A stretch of 64,000 bases of DNA, taken from Paracoccus pantotrophus (lineage in GTDB: Bacteria > Pseudomonadota > Alphaproteobacteria > Rhodobacterales > Rhodobacteraceae). The notes beneath the pieces are model-generated. The model had not been told where the DNA came from. It did not search any database and saw nothing but the letters and a program-made list of their open reading frames with translations. Of the stretch, positions 17,046 through 24,819 are shown piece by piece (position 1 is the first letter of the stretch; each line of letters begins with the position of its first letter). Where the stretch lies: assembly GCF_008824185.1 (NCBI RefSeq), contig NZ_CP044423.1, positions 757,501 through 821,500 on the forward strand, written 5' to 3'. The translations under genes and the position numbers were made by a program.

Positions 17046-17302
17046 CTCGCCCCCTCCGAAAGCGCGGCCCAGCCGGCGTCCCGCGCCTGGACCGCCGTCG
17101 GAGACAGGTAGTCCAGCACGGTGCCGGCCGCGGGCAGGTAGGACCAGATCGCGAAGCCGGCGAGGATCAGCCAGAAAACGATGCCGGCGATGAACAGGAT
17201 GCGGACGAACCAGCAGGCGGCACAGGCGCGCTGGTCTCGCTCGGCGGGCACCCGGCGGGCGAAGTCCCGGAGCTGGAAGTCGGTGTTGGCAAGGGCGGCC
17301 AT
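17042..17302 (-). CDS. Small membrane protein of the PL operon
   Basis: 86 residues from the ATG at 17302. A soluble start rich in Arg and Asp is followed by CAACWFVR and one long hydrophobic span (about 42-65), then a short tail. It is one of the first genes transcribed from PL, a position often taken by host-takeover or superinfection-exclusion proteins. That role is a guess. It overlaps both neighbours. Confidence 0.65.
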   Translation of the reverse strand: MAALANTDFQLRDFARRVPAERDQRACAACWFVRILFIAGIVFWLILAGFAIWSYLPAAGTVLDYLSPTAVQARDAGWAALSEGAR

Positions 17303-17490
17303 CACGCATCCTTCCGCGTGTTCGCCGGCCGATGGCGCTGGCGCTGCATCACGCCATGAGCGCTGGCGGCGACCATGTAGGCGAGGCGTCGCAGGCTCTC
17401 GGGCGCGTCGGCCGCCAGATCGGCATTGGAGATGATGGCGCGCGCCGCAGAGACCGCGCAGGGGGTCAACGTGAGGGAGGGGAGTTGCAT
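17302..17490 (-). CDS. First gene of the PL operon, hypothetical
   Basis: 62 residues from the ATG at 17490, preceded by GGAGCGCCTG. ATG at 17502 is possible but has no spaced ribosome site. The product begins with a Ser/Thr/Leu segment and a helix (AVSAARAIISNADLAADA) and ends with a basic RQRHRPANTRKDA tail; no family recognised. It starts about 35 bases after the PL -10 element. Confidence 0.55.
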   Translation of the reverse strand: MQLPSLTLTPCAVSAARAIISNADLAADAPESLRRLAYMVAASAHGVMQRQRHRPANTRKDA

Positions 17491-17523
17491 CAGGCGCTCC
17501 ATCCAAGGGTTGTGGATGGCTTG

Positions 17524-17581
17524 AAAATGACTGTCAGGAATATTCCTGTCAATCCTAAAAATTCTTGCTAGGAATTTTTCC
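17524..17581 (-). promoter_or_regulatory. PL promoter with repressor operator
   Basis: On the minus strand: TTGACA (17552-17547), a 17-base spacer, and CATTTT (17529-17524). The spacer holds most of the perfect 14-base palindrome CAGGAATATTCCTG (17535-17548). A second, degenerate copy GGAATTTTTCC lies at 17571-17581, and AAAAATTC/GAATTTTT (17557-17564, 17572-17579) forms a further inverted repeat. PR at 18095 has the same architecture and nearly the same bases. This is the probable binding site of the XRE repressor at 17726. Confidence 0.75.
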
Positions 17582-17670
17582 AGAATGGGCAAATTATTGC
17601 CGGGTCCCCGCTTGCACGCATAGTGAGCAGCGGGGCAGTATTTGTTCACCTAATGTTCTTGGAGGCAGGT

Positions 17671-17832
17671 ATGAGCAACGAGGAAAGGTTCGCTGCACTG
17701 TTGAGCGCTATGTCGGCCGACCAGCTTATTGCTCTTGTTTCGACCCTGTATCGCCGTCGTGAGCTAGGGCCTCTGCAAGATCCAGCCATCCCTGCTGACG
17801 TTCGGGAGAGAGAGTTCGAAACGCGCGAATAA
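17671..17832 (+). CDS. Small protein antisense to the repressor gene
   Basis: 53 residues, starting after TTGGAGGCAGGT, a strong ribosome site. It is helical (NEERFAALLSAMSADQLIALVSTLYRRR) with an acidic tail. It runs rightward and its last 107 bases overlap the 3' end of the repressor gene on the other strand, so its transcription would oppose that of the repressor. It could be an antirepressor or lysogeny-switch modulator; only the position suggests this. Confidence 0.55.
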   Translation: MSNEERFAALLSAMSADQLIALVSTLYRRRELGPLQDPAIPADVREREFETRE

Positions 17833-18037
17833 GTGCTGCCTCTGCGCGAGTTCGATCATCGGCAAAGAGGTCCGAGACCTCCACTTCAAGTGCGGCAGCG
17901 ATTTGCTTCAGCACCCGCAGCGTAACCCCGTCGAAGCCACCTTCGATCTTGGAGATTGTCGACTGCTTAACGCCGGCCATTTCGGCCAGCTCATCTTGGT
18001 TTAGGTCGCGATCACGGCGCAAGCGTTCCAGGTTCAT
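17726..18037 (-). CDS. XRE-family phage repressor (CI-like)
   Basis: 103 residues. The N-terminal helix-turn-helix (about 4-58) contains LNQDELAEMAGVKQSTISKIEGG, close to the Cro/CI consensus; the C-terminal 40 residues are helical and probably dimerise. There is no RecA-sensitive peptidase domain, so induction is not by LexA-style self-cleavage. Divergent to the Cro-like gene and flanked by two GGAATATTCC operators, it is the likely immunity repressor. Confidence 0.85.
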   Translation of the reverse strand: MNLERLRRDRDLNQDELAEMAGVKQSTISKIEGGFDGVTLRVLKQIAAALEVEVSDLFADDRTRAEAALIRAFRTLSPERQQGWLDLAEALAHDGDTGSKQEQ

Positions 18038-18079
18038 GGCGCGATGATCTTTTGTTTCGCGGAAAGGTGCAAACGCGCG

Positions 18080-18123
18080 ACAGGAATATAATGCTTGACG
18101 GGAATATTCCCGACAGTCATATC
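18080..18123 (+). promoter_or_regulatory. PR promoter with repressor operators
   Basis: TTGACG (18095-18100), a 17-base spacer and CATATC (18118-18123). The palindrome GGGAATATTCCC (18100-18111) fills the front of the spacer, exactly as in PL. A half-matching ACAGGAATATAAT lies 20 bases upstream, at 18080-18092, close to where the divergent repressor promoter should be. This suggests shared repression and autoregulation. Confidence 0.75.
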
Positions 18124-18130
18124 ATGCGCC

Positions 18131-18418
18131 ATGACTATGCTCGAACATCATCTGAGAGCTTCTGAGGAAACGCAGGCACAATTCGCCTCGCGCATCGGGG
18201 TGCGGCAAGGAACCGTGTCCAAGCTGATGCGCGGGCTCGTGACGCCGAGCCTGAAGCTCGCACAGAGGATCGAGCGAGTCACTAACGGCGCTGTTCCCGT
18301 CTCGTCCTGGGTTGATCCTGACCCTGCAGACACATGGGACGCGCAACTCCCTCAACCCGCCGCCACGGCGGCACAACCCCAAGAGCATCCTCATGTCCCT
18401 GATCTGCAAAATCCCTGA
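18131..18418 (+). CDS. Cro-like helix-turn-helix regulator
   Basis: 95 residues from the ATG at 18131. An in-frame TTG at 18095 is the promoter -35 and not a start. The HTH motif TQAQFASRIGVRQGTVSKLM is followed by the YdaS/Cro-type SLKLAQRIERVTNGAVP segment, then a proline-rich tail. First gene from PR and divergent from the repressor, it is the expected lytic-branch regulator. Confidence 0.8.
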   Translation: MTMLEHHLRASEETQAQFASRIGVRQGTVSKLMRGLVTPSLKLAQRIERVTNGAVPVSSWVDPDPADTWDAQLPQPAATAAQPQEHPHVPDLQNP

Positions 18419-18725
18419 TCGTCCCCGATCTGTCCTGCCTTCGCGGCAAATGTCCTTCACGCCCCCGGTCGGCGGTCGCGGCCGCTCGGCTGCTGCCCGG
18501 CGCCGTGCGCATGTCCACGCGCAGCGCGATACCGACGATTTCCTGCGGCGCTGGTCGATGCTGATGATCGTCAGCTTCGCCACCGCCGAGGCCTGCGGCC
18601 AGCATTTCGGCGTGACCAAGCAGACCGGCTGCAACTGGCGCGAGGGCACGCATCGTCCCTGCGGCGATGCCGTGGATTTCGCCATGCAGACGCTGCCCCG
18701 CTACGCCGAGATCATGTGGGGGTGA
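18393..18725 (+). CDS. Putative CII-like early regulator
   Basis: 110 residues from the ATG at 18393, overlapping the Cro-like gene; another ATG at 18450 would give 91. The C-terminal half has a helix-turn-helix-like stretch (FATAEACGQHFGVTKQTGCNWREG) ending in a conserved-looking YAEIMWG. The basic N-terminal part is low complexity. As second gene of the PR operon, with an HTH, it could be a CII-type activator; I infer this only from position. Confidence 0.55.
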   Translation: MSLICKIPDRPRSVLPSRQMSFTPPVGGRGRSAAARRRAHVHAQRDTDDFLRRWSMLMIVSFATAEACGQHFGVTKQTGCNWREGTHRPCGDAVDFAMQTLPRYAEIMWG

Positions 18726-18990
18726 TGATGGGTTTCGGGCTTTCAGGTTGCCCGGGGCGGGGGAGTAAGCCGGGGCGCAGCACCTGGTCCACCCGTCACG
18801 ATTCCGGCCGCCTCGGGCGGGATTGACCGGGATCGTGGAACCTGCGGCTGGCCCGGCCGAGAGCCGCCCCGAGGCGGCAGGGCAAAAACACACGCCGGAT
18901 CGAGGCAGCGGGTCAGGGCGTGTCAGGCGGGGCGGCCAATCCTCCTCCCTAGGGTCGCCCCGCCGATCAACGCGCCAAGAGGATTTGACC
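18726..18990. other. Untranslated gap with long inverted repeat
   Basis: I see no convincing gene in these 265 bases. It contains a GC-rich inverted repeat, 18807-18820 against 18863-18878, with GCCGCCTCGGGCGG pairing to CCGCCCCGAGGCGGC across about 43 bases. It lacks a T run and could be a structured leader or an early antitermination or termination element. Confidence 0.35.
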
Positions 18991-19323
18991 ATGCATGCCC
19001 ATCCCCGAGATCTGAAAAGCAACACCGCGGCGCGGCTGATGTCGATTGCGGCGATCCGGGCCCGGTTGTCGATGCTGTCGGTGGCCTATTCGGCCCGCAT
19101 CGGCGCGGTGAACATGAACGACGTCCACGCGACGGTGGACCGGATCACGTCGGTATTCGGCCAGGATCATGAGCTGTCGCGTGAGATGCTCGCCTTCGTG
19201 GCGGGGCTGCCCGAGTTGCGCCGCCATGTTCCCGATCTGGCGGCCGCCGGTGATCGGCTGATCCGGGTGGTCGAGCGCACGACCTGGCCCGATGATGCTG
19301 GGAGGGCCGATATCCATGGCTGA
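18991..19323 (+). CDS. Hypothetical phage protein
   Basis: 110 residues from the ATG at 18991, preceded by AGAGGATTTGACC. Helical, with an extended amphipathic stretch (TAARLMSIAAIRARLSML) and a C-terminal ELRRHVPDLAAAGDRLIRVVE helix; no family recognised. Its end overlaps the next gene. Confidence 0.65.
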   Translation: MHAHPRDLKSNTAARLMSIAAIRARLSMLSVAYSARIGAVNMNDVHATVDRITSVFGQDHELSREMLAFVAGLPELRRHVPDLAAAGDRLIRVVERTTWPDDAGRADIHG

Positions 19324-19630
19324 TCCGCTGCGCCTCTCGCTCGCCGACCAGGCGATGATCCATGCCCTGGGCGTGCTGTCCCGGCCGCCGATCACGGATC
19401 GGTCCGGTCTCGACATGGTCGTCGGCATCATGCGCGACCTGATGCCGGGCGTGACGCGCGAGAACCCGCGCCTGCTGGGGCTGACCCAGACGGCCGATCA
19501 GTTCCTGTCCTGCCGCGTCTCGGTGCCGGGATGCTACGGCAGCCTGCATGACCGGGCGTGGAAGGTCATGAACGACTGGGATCGCCGCCGGCTGGCCGAG
19601 GCCTGGGACCGGGCGCGGGGTGCGAAATGA
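19316..19630 (+). CDS. Hypothetical phage protein
   Basis: 104 residues from the ATG at 19316, with GGGAGG 8 bases upstream. Helical and soluble; the C-terminal HDRAWKVMNDWDRRRLAEAW stretch is distinctive. It may be a small DNA-replication accessory, judged only by neighbours. It overlaps the zinc-finger gene through ATGA. Confidence 0.6.
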   Translation: MADPLRLSLADQAMIHALGVLSRPPITDRSGLDMVVGIMRDLMPGVTRENPRLLGLTQTADQFLSCRVSVPGCYGSLHDRAWKVMNDWDRRRLAEAWDRARGAK

Positions 19631-20253
19631 TCAGGGCCATCCAGGGAAAGGGCACGAACCGGGCGCGCGTCATCTGCGACGAGTGCGGGCGAGAGGACGT
19701 GGTGACCTGCGACTATCAAACGAGGTCGAACGGAGTTTCCGAACCGCATGCCGGCCAGATCCACAAGAAGCTCACCCGGCAAGGCTGGGACGTTCGGAAG
19801 GGGAAGCTGCATTGCCCCACCTGCGCCGCTCACCGCCGCGCCTTTGCACAACAGGAGGGTCAGGAGGTGACCGTGACCAAAGCAAGCGTCGAGGCCTGCG
19901 AGCCGCCGGAAGCGTCGCGCGAGCAGAAGCGTCTGATCATCATGGCGCTGGAGGAGGCTTATGATGTCTCCGCGCAGCGGTATCGCGGCGGCCAGACGGA
20001 TGCGACCCTCGCCACCGAACTCGGAAACGGCATCCGTGCGGGCTGGGTGGCTGAAAAACGGGAGGAGCTGTTCGGGCCGGCCGGCGGAAACGAGGAAATG
20101 GACGCGATCCGGAACGAGGTCGCGGCGATCGAAGGCGCGCTGTCCGATGGCCTCGAAGGCATTCGCAGCGAGATGCTCGGCCGGATATCGGCACTGACCA
20201 AGCGCCTGGATGCGGTATGTGCGGCAGTGGGTCCGCGCGCCGGGAAGGTGTGA
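19627..20253 (+). CDS. Zinc-ribbon-containing phage protein
   Basis: 208 residues from the ATG at 19627. Two Cys pairs, CDEC near residue 19 and CPTC near 62, frame a probable zinc ribbon. The middle is helical, and the last 60 residues form a heptad-like helix (NEVAAIEGALSDGLEGIRSE), likely a coiled coil. The combination suggests a nucleic-acid-binding oligomer, but no named family is evident. Confidence 0.6.
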   Translation: MIRAIQGKGTNRARVICDECGREDVVTCDYQTRSNGVSEPHAGQIHKKLTRQGWDVRKGKLHCPTCAAHRRAFAQQEGQEVTVTKASVEACEPPEASREQKRLIIMALEEAYDVSAQRYRGGQTDATLATELGNGIRAGWVAEKREELFGPAGGNEEMDAIRNEVAAIEGALSDGLEGIRSEMLGRISALTKRLDAVCAAVGPRAGKV

Positions 20254-20254
20254 C

Positions 20255-20458
20255 ATGAGAACGCACCGGGATCGGCACGGCAATGCGTATCGGGCCGGCG
20301 CTCGTGAGGCCGTCGGGGACTTCCTCGCCGATCTTCTGGCGCTGACGCCGCCATCGACCCATGACGATCTGAAAAGACTGGCCCGCAACGTGCTGGCCCG
20401 GCCGAAATATCGGCGCATCCCGAAGGCGGTTCCGAATGGGGGCTCGGATGACGCGTGA
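20255..20458 (+). CDS. Small basic hypothetical protein
   Basis: 67 residues from the ATG at 20255, preceded by GGAAGG. Strongly basic at both ends (RTHRDRHGNAYRAGAREA, VLARPKYRRIPKAVP), compatible with DNA binding. It overlaps the primase start by 11 bases. Function unknown. Confidence 0.55.
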   Translation: MRTHRDRHGNAYRAGAREAVGDFLADLLALTPPSTHDDLKRLARNVLARPKYRRIPKAVPNGGSDDA

Positions 20459-21590
20459 CGATCACCGCCTCGACGAAGCCAAGGCCATGCCCATCGCCGA
20501 TGTGGTGGCGCGGCTAGAGCTGTCCGGCTTGGTCCGCACCGGCGGCGAACTGGTCGGGCCGTGCCCGCAATGCGGTGGCCGGGATCGCTTCGGCGTCAAC
20601 CTGAAGGACGGGGTGTTCACCTGCCGGAAGGAGTGCGGGCCGCACGCCCGGGGCGACCAGATCGCGCTGGTGCAGCATGTGCTGGGGCTGGATTTCCGCG
20701 CCGCGCTGGAATGGCTCTGCGGGCCGGCTCAAGGCCTGTCCGATGCCGAGCGCGCCGAGCGGCGGCGCAAGGCCGAAGAGAATCGGCGCAAGCAGGCCGA
20801 TATCGCCCGGCGGGCGCGCGAGAACTCGATCCGGGCCGCGCGGGATATCTGGTTCGCCGCCGGCCTGGCCGAGGGCACTCTGGTGCGCGACTACCTGACC
20901 CTGCGCGGCATCGTTCCCGGGCTCTATCCCGATCTGCCGCAGGTTCTGCGCTTCGATCCTGCGGCGCGTTACATGATCCCGGTCGAGGGCAAGGCGCAGG
21001 AATGGCAGACCGTGCATGTCGGGCCGGCCATGGTCGCGGCGGTTGTCGATGCCGGCAACCGGGTCACCGCAGTGCATCGCACCTGGCTCGACCTGGATCA
21101 GCCCAAGGGCAAGCTGGTGCTGCCCGATCCGCGCAAGTCGGGCGAGACGCTGCCCAGCAAGAAGGTCCTGGGCTCGAAGAAGGGCGCCGTCATCCGGTTC
21201 CTGACGCCGCAGGACTGCGACACCATGATCATGGCCGAGGGGGTCGAGACGACCCTTTCCGCCTTGATCGCGGAGGCCATGCCCCGGCGCTGCGCCTATT
21301 GGTGCGGCGTCGATCTGGGCAACATGGCCGGGCGCATGCAGCGCGGCCCCGGCCTGAAATATGCCGGCCTGCCCGACATGGACGATTCCGAGGCCTGGCT
21401 GCCGCCGGTCTGGGTCAAGACGCTGATCTTCGTCCAGGACGGAGACAGCGATCCGAAACTGACGCGCGCCAAGCTCCTTGCAGGGATCCGGCGCGCCAAG
21501 ATCAAGCGGCCCGGCCTGCGGGGCTACATCGTCCATGCGGGCGACGGCCGCGATCTCAACGACATTCTGATGGGACAGCGAGATGAGTGA
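20448..21590 (+). CDS. Toprim-type phage primase
   Basis: 380 residues from the ATG at 20448 (ATG at 20436 is an alternative). The N-terminal zinc ribbon CPQCGGRDRFGVN...CRKECG (about 38-63) is that of phage primases related to P4 and DUF7146 proteins. A helical linker and a Toprim-like region follow, with the acidic motif MAEGVETTLSA (about 262-272) and an FVQDGDSD Asp cluster. It would lay RNA primers at the phage origin. It is coupled to the next gene, the helicase, by an 8-base overlap. Confidence 0.8.
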   Translation: MTRDDHRLDEAKAMPIADVVARLELSGLVRTGGELVGPCPQCGGRDRFGVNLKDGVFTCRKECGPHARGDQIALVQHVLGLDFRAALEWLCGPAQGLSDAERAERRRKAEENRRKQADIARRARENSIRAARDIWFAAGLAEGTLVRDYLTLRGIVPGLYPDLPQVLRFDPAARYMIPVEGKAQEWQTVHVGPAMVAAVVDAGNRVTAVHRTWLDLDQPKGKLVLPDPRKSGETLPSKKVLGSKKGAVIRFLTPQDCDTMIMAEGVETTLSALIAEAMPRRCAYWCGVDLGNMAGRMQRGPGLKYAGLPDMDDSEAWLPPVWVKTLIFVQDGDSDPKLTRAKLLAGIRRAKIKRPGLRGYIVHAGDGRDLNDILMGQRDE

Positions 21591-23424
21591 TGATGACGCG
21601 CTCGGGCAGGTCCGGGCCGTGATGAGCAATGCCGAAGAGGTCGATCTGCCCGAGGGGATGAAGCCTGACGGCCATGATGACGGCTACCCGGATGACTATG
21701 CTCCCCCGCCACCCCCTCCAGATGAAGGCGGCGGCGAAGGTGAGCCCGAAGATCCGGTTTCCCGCGCCTCGCGCGAGCCGCTGAACGACTTCGGCAATGG
21801 CCGCCGCTTCGTCATCCACTTCGGCGACGATATCCTGTTTGTTTCTCAGGTCGGCTGGTTCGTTTGGGACGAAACCCGCTGGCGGAAAGACGATGAGATC
21901 AGCCGCGATGTGTCGCCGCTGATCCGGGCGCGGGCGCAGAAGGTGTCCTCGCTCATTCTTCAGGAAATCGATTGGCTCCAGCCATCCGACCGGGACCGGA
22001 AGCTGCTGGAGGAGGAGGGAGACCTCAAGGTCCGCCGGCGCGAGATCGAGCACACACCCGGTTATGCGGCCGACGAAGCGCTGATGAAGGAGCTGGCGGC
22101 GATCGCAGGCAGGATGCGTGGCCTGGAGGCGGCTTTGAAGTCCCACCGATCACTGATCGGCCGGCGGCTGACCTGGGCGAAGGACGCCGGCAACTCCAGC
22201 CGGATGTCGAACATGATCGCCGAAGCTCGGGTCATGCTGGCCCGCGCAGTCGATGATATGGATCAGGGCGCACTCGACGTGAACACCCTGTCCGGCGTCC
22301 TGCGCTTCACCCGCATCCCCAACGATCCGGAAGCAGGCATGACCGGCATGTCCAGCGTCGAACTGGTCCCGCACGACCGGGCGCAGTTGCTGACGAAGAT
22401 CATGCCGGTGATCTATGATCCGGACGCCAAATGCCCGCGTTTCGACAACTTTCTTGAGCAGATACAGCCGAATATCGAGATGCGCCGGTTCCTGCAGCGA
22501 TGGTTCGGGCTCTCCATGACCGGGCTGGCCATACAGAAGCTCGCATTCTTCCACGGCGGCGGCGCCAACGGCAAATCCGTTCTGGTCGACCTGATGGCGA
22601 GGATGTTCGGCGATTACTCGGCCTCTGCCCGTATCGAATCGCTGACCGGCAAGAACAAGAAATCCGGCTCAGATTCGCAGCCGGACCTGATGCCCCTGAT
22701 CGCCGCCCGCTTCGTGCGAACGTCGGAGCCGGAGGATGGAGAGCGCCTGCAAGAGGGCCTGGTCAAGGCCCTGACCGGCGGCGAGCCGATGATGATCCGT
22801 GCGCTCTACAGCGACTTCATCATCTTCCGGCCGATCTTCAAGCTGACCATTTCCGGCAACCACCTGCCCGAAATCCGGGGCGGTGACGACGGTATCTGGC
22901 GTAGGGTCATGCTGGTGAACTTCCCGGTCCAGATCCCGGAAAAGAAGCGCATCCCGAAGGAGGAACTGGACGAAATCCTCTGGCAGGAGAGGTCAGGTAT
23001 CCTCAACTGGCTCATCCAGGGGCTGATCGACTTTCTCGACGGCGGCCTTCAGGAGCCGGACGATGTCACCAGCGCGACCGAGGGCTACCGGGCCGAAAGC
23101 GATCCGATCGGCACCTTCCTCGGCGATGCCACCGTGGTGACCGGGTTCGAGGGCGACTTCATGACCGCCCGGGAACTGATCGAGGCCTTCAACTTCTGGA
23201 TCGAAGAGCGGGGCGAGACGCGCTGGGGCAATCGCACGGTGTCGAACAAGCTCAAGGCCAAGTCCGGAACATGGCGGCATCCCGAAACGAACAAGACCTT
23301 CGCGCCGGGGAAATCGGGTGTCACAGGCTATCGCGGCATTCGGCTCGATGACACGTTCCTTTCCCGCAAGCGCTCGGCCGAGGCGTCGTCGTCCCAATCG
23401 TCCTGGGGAGGTTCGCCACGATGA
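21583..23424 (+). CDS. D5/P4-family phage replicative helicase
   Basis: 613 residues. The D5_N-like segment is followed by an SF3 helicase core: Walker A GGGANGKS (about 325-332), Walker B-like RFVRTSEPEDG, and the sensor motif LTISGNHLP. The proline-rich KPDGHDDGYPDDYAPPPPPPD linker at the start is low complexity. Such proteins unwind the origin in P4-type and many siphovirus replicons. Its own gene is immediately followed by the repeat array at 23507. Confidence 0.9.
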   Translation: MSDDDALGQVRAVMSNAEEVDLPEGMKPDGHDDGYPDDYAPPPPPPDEGGGEGEPEDPVSRASREPLNDFGNGRRFVIHFGDDILFVSQVGWFVWDETRWRKDDEISRDVSPLIRARAQKVSSLILQEIDWLQPSDRDRKLLEEEGDLKVRRREIEHTPGYAADEALMKELAAIAGRMRGLEAALKSHRSLIGRRLTWAKDAGNSSRMSNMIAEARVMLARAVDDMDQGALDVNTLSGVLRFTRIPNDPEAGMTGMSSVELVPHDRAQLLTKIMPVIYDPDAKCPRFDNFLEQIQPNIEMRRFLQRWFGLSMTGLAIQKLAFFHGGGANGKSVLVDLMARMFGDYSASARIESLTGKNKKSGSDSQPDLMPLIAARFVRTSEPEDGERLQEGLVKALTGGEPMMIRALYSDFIIFRPIFKLTISGNHLPEIRGGDDGIWRRVMLVNFPVQIPEKKRIPKEELDEILWQERSGILNWLIQGLIDFLDGGLQEPDDVTSATEGYRAESDPIGTFLGDATVVTGFEGDFMTARELIEAFNFWIEERGETRWGNRTVSNKLKAKSGTWRHPETNKTFAPGKSGVTGYRGIRLDDTFLSRKRSAEASSSQSSWGGSPR

Positions 23425-23594
23425 CCCCGCACCCCATTCTTCACCTTCAATCGACCTGGCGGGCCTGCGGGCCCGTCACGCGTCTTTGTGCCATCGCATC
23501 GCTGTTGGGCCTGACGGGCCTGACGGGCGGCGGCGGTGGGCCTGAAATCCTTCGGGGGTCAGGGGGTGCCGTTTGCGCAATATCAACGGCTTAA
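23421..23594 (+). CDS. Possible small protein over the repeat region
   Basis: 57 codons beginning in an ATGA overlap with the helicase stop. The central LLGLTGLTGGGGG is simply the translation of the DNA repeats, and the rest has no recognisable domain. The overlap argues for a real gene and the repeat content argues against it. Confidence 0.25.
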   Translation: MTPHPILHLQSTWRACGPVTRLCAIASLLGLTGLTGGGGGPEILRGSGGAVCAISTA

Positions 23595-23835
23595 TCCCGA
23601 TTTTTGGGCCTGACGGGCCTGACGGGCCTGAAAAATCGACATGCACGCATGCGCGAGAAACAGCGGGGTAAGGGGGAAATGCCTCATGCGTAAAGGTTAG
23701 ATTTTCAAGCCCTTCAAGCCCGTCAGGCCCAAAAAACAAGGTTAACCCTTTGAAAACAAACGAACGAAGCAAGGCAAAATAGCCCATTTTTCAAGCCCAA
23801 ACCCGCACATTTCAAGCCCGTCAAGCCCAACTCCG
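23507..23835. repeat. Inverted array of GGGC(C/T)TGA repeats, candidate replication origin
   Basis: Units of GGGCCTGACGGGCCTGA run forward at 23507-23527 and 23606-23630, with a single unit at 23538. Reverse-complement units (TTCAAGCCC, CCCGTCAGGCCC) lie at 23705-23731 and 23790-23830. The triple copy is bracketed by the perfect inverted ends CGATTTTT (23598-23605) and AAAAATCG (23631-23638). An AT-rich stretch (about 23732-23785) lies inside the right half. Position directly behind the helicase gene is typical of phage origins bound by their own initiator. Confidence 0.6.
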
Positions 23836-23882
23836 ACCCGAAGAAAACAAGATATAGCTGATCGCCAGAAGGAATGCACAAG

Positions 23883-24641
23883 ATGATGAATAAAGCAGAG
23901 AGGATCGCGGCGGGAAGGTTGCTTGTGCAGGCTGCGCAGGAGGCGCGCGAAGCTTGGCGGGCCGAGGAAGCCGCCCGGCTCGCCGCCATCCGGGACGCCA
24001 GCGCGATCCCCGATCAATGCGGCCCGGATACCATCGCGGCGCCGGCGCGCGGCCCGTTCGTCGTAGAGCCGCAATTCACCATGGTGCCGAACGGGGTTGA
24101 TAAGCACGGTCTGGACAAGTGGGCGGCGGCGGCCACGGGCTACGGCCACAGGGCCAGCGTCCGCGCGGCCGATGTCTTCGACCGCATGATCGCCTCGGCG
24201 CTGCGGCGAAAGCGGCCTTGCCCGCTGACCCATGGCCAGATCGCCATGGGCCGGCACTATGCGATGCTGGTCGAACTGGCGGCGGCCGATGGCACCAAGG
24301 TTTCGCGGCTCGATGCATCGCGGGCGGGCGGAGACAGCATGGGCTGGATGGATCGGCATATCGACATTGCAGAAGAACTGGCAATCCTGCGTCGCCGCAT
24401 CGGATCGCGCGCGGCCATGGCTGTTCGCCGTATCAGGCCGACAGATCGGGGCGAGATGCAGCGAGGCCCGATCATGGATCGCGTGCTGGTGGACATGGTT
24501 TGCATCAAGGGCTGCGCGCTGGGGGATGTCCTAGCTTCCCATGGGTGGAAGAAGAATGCTCGGTCCTACAAGGCTATCACGGAGGCGCTGAGCGGGGCGC
24601 TGGACCGCATGATCGGGTATCGGGGGCAAAAAACTTCTTGA
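23883..24641 (+). CDS. Putative late regulator with DUF6456-like C-terminus
   Basis: 252 residues from the ATG at 23883. ATG at 23874 touches its own AGAAGGA ribosome site and is too close. The C-terminal 55 residues (MDRVLVDMVCIKGCALGDVL, then HGWKKNARSYKAI) resemble the helical end of alphaproteobacterial DUF6456 proteins and have an HTH-like pattern. Position is between replication and packaging genes, where phages often keep a Q- or sigma-like late activator. Family link and role are my inference. Confidence 0.6.
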   Translation: MMNKAERIAAGRLLVQAAQEAREAWRAEEAARLAAIRDASAIPDQCGPDTIAAPARGPFVVEPQFTMVPNGVDKHGLDKWAAAATGYGHRASVRAADVFDRMIASALRRKRPCPLTHGQIAMGRHYAMLVELAAADGTKVSRLDASRAGGDSMGWMDRHIDIAEELAILRRRIGSRAAMAVRRIRPTDRGEMQRGPIMDRVLVDMVCIKGCALGDVLASHGWKKNARSYKAITEALSGALDRMIGYRGQKTS

Positions 24642-24688
24642 CCGCTTACGTCACTCTGTGAGACAGAATTGCATAGTATCACGAATTG

Positions 24689-24718
24689 CGCCCGCAGGGA
24701 TCATGTCCCGAGCGGGCG
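24689..24718 (+). terminator. Hairpin at the early-late boundary
   Basis: CGCCCGC (24689-24695) pairs with GCGGGCG (24712-24718), with an inner GGGA/TCCC stem and a five-base loop. The run after it (TTGTCATTT) is only weakly T-rich, so it may terminate early transcription inefficiently or need Rho. The surrounding bases 24642-24819 contain no clear gene. Confidence 0.45.
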
Positions 24719-24819
24719 TTGTCATTTCCGGGATACCCGAGCGCGCCTGCCGACATGCGCGACCAGAAGGGCCAGCTGCAGTGGCAGGGTGGCTGGCCCG
24801 TCATATCAGCGAGGCGATC

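Noticed and set aside
23476..23787. Minus-strand frame with collagen-like Ser-Gly-Pro repeats
   Set aside because: The pattern is only the translation of the GGGCCTGAC repeats, and no proper start is present.
23507..23835. CRISPR array
   Set aside because: Units are short, directly adjacent or irregular, and switch orientation in the middle. There are no unique spacers and no cas genes.
24658..24819. N-terminal extension of the HNH gene
   Set aside because: The frame covers a strong hairpin and starts without a ribosome site. The ATG at 24820 has one, and the family begins there.
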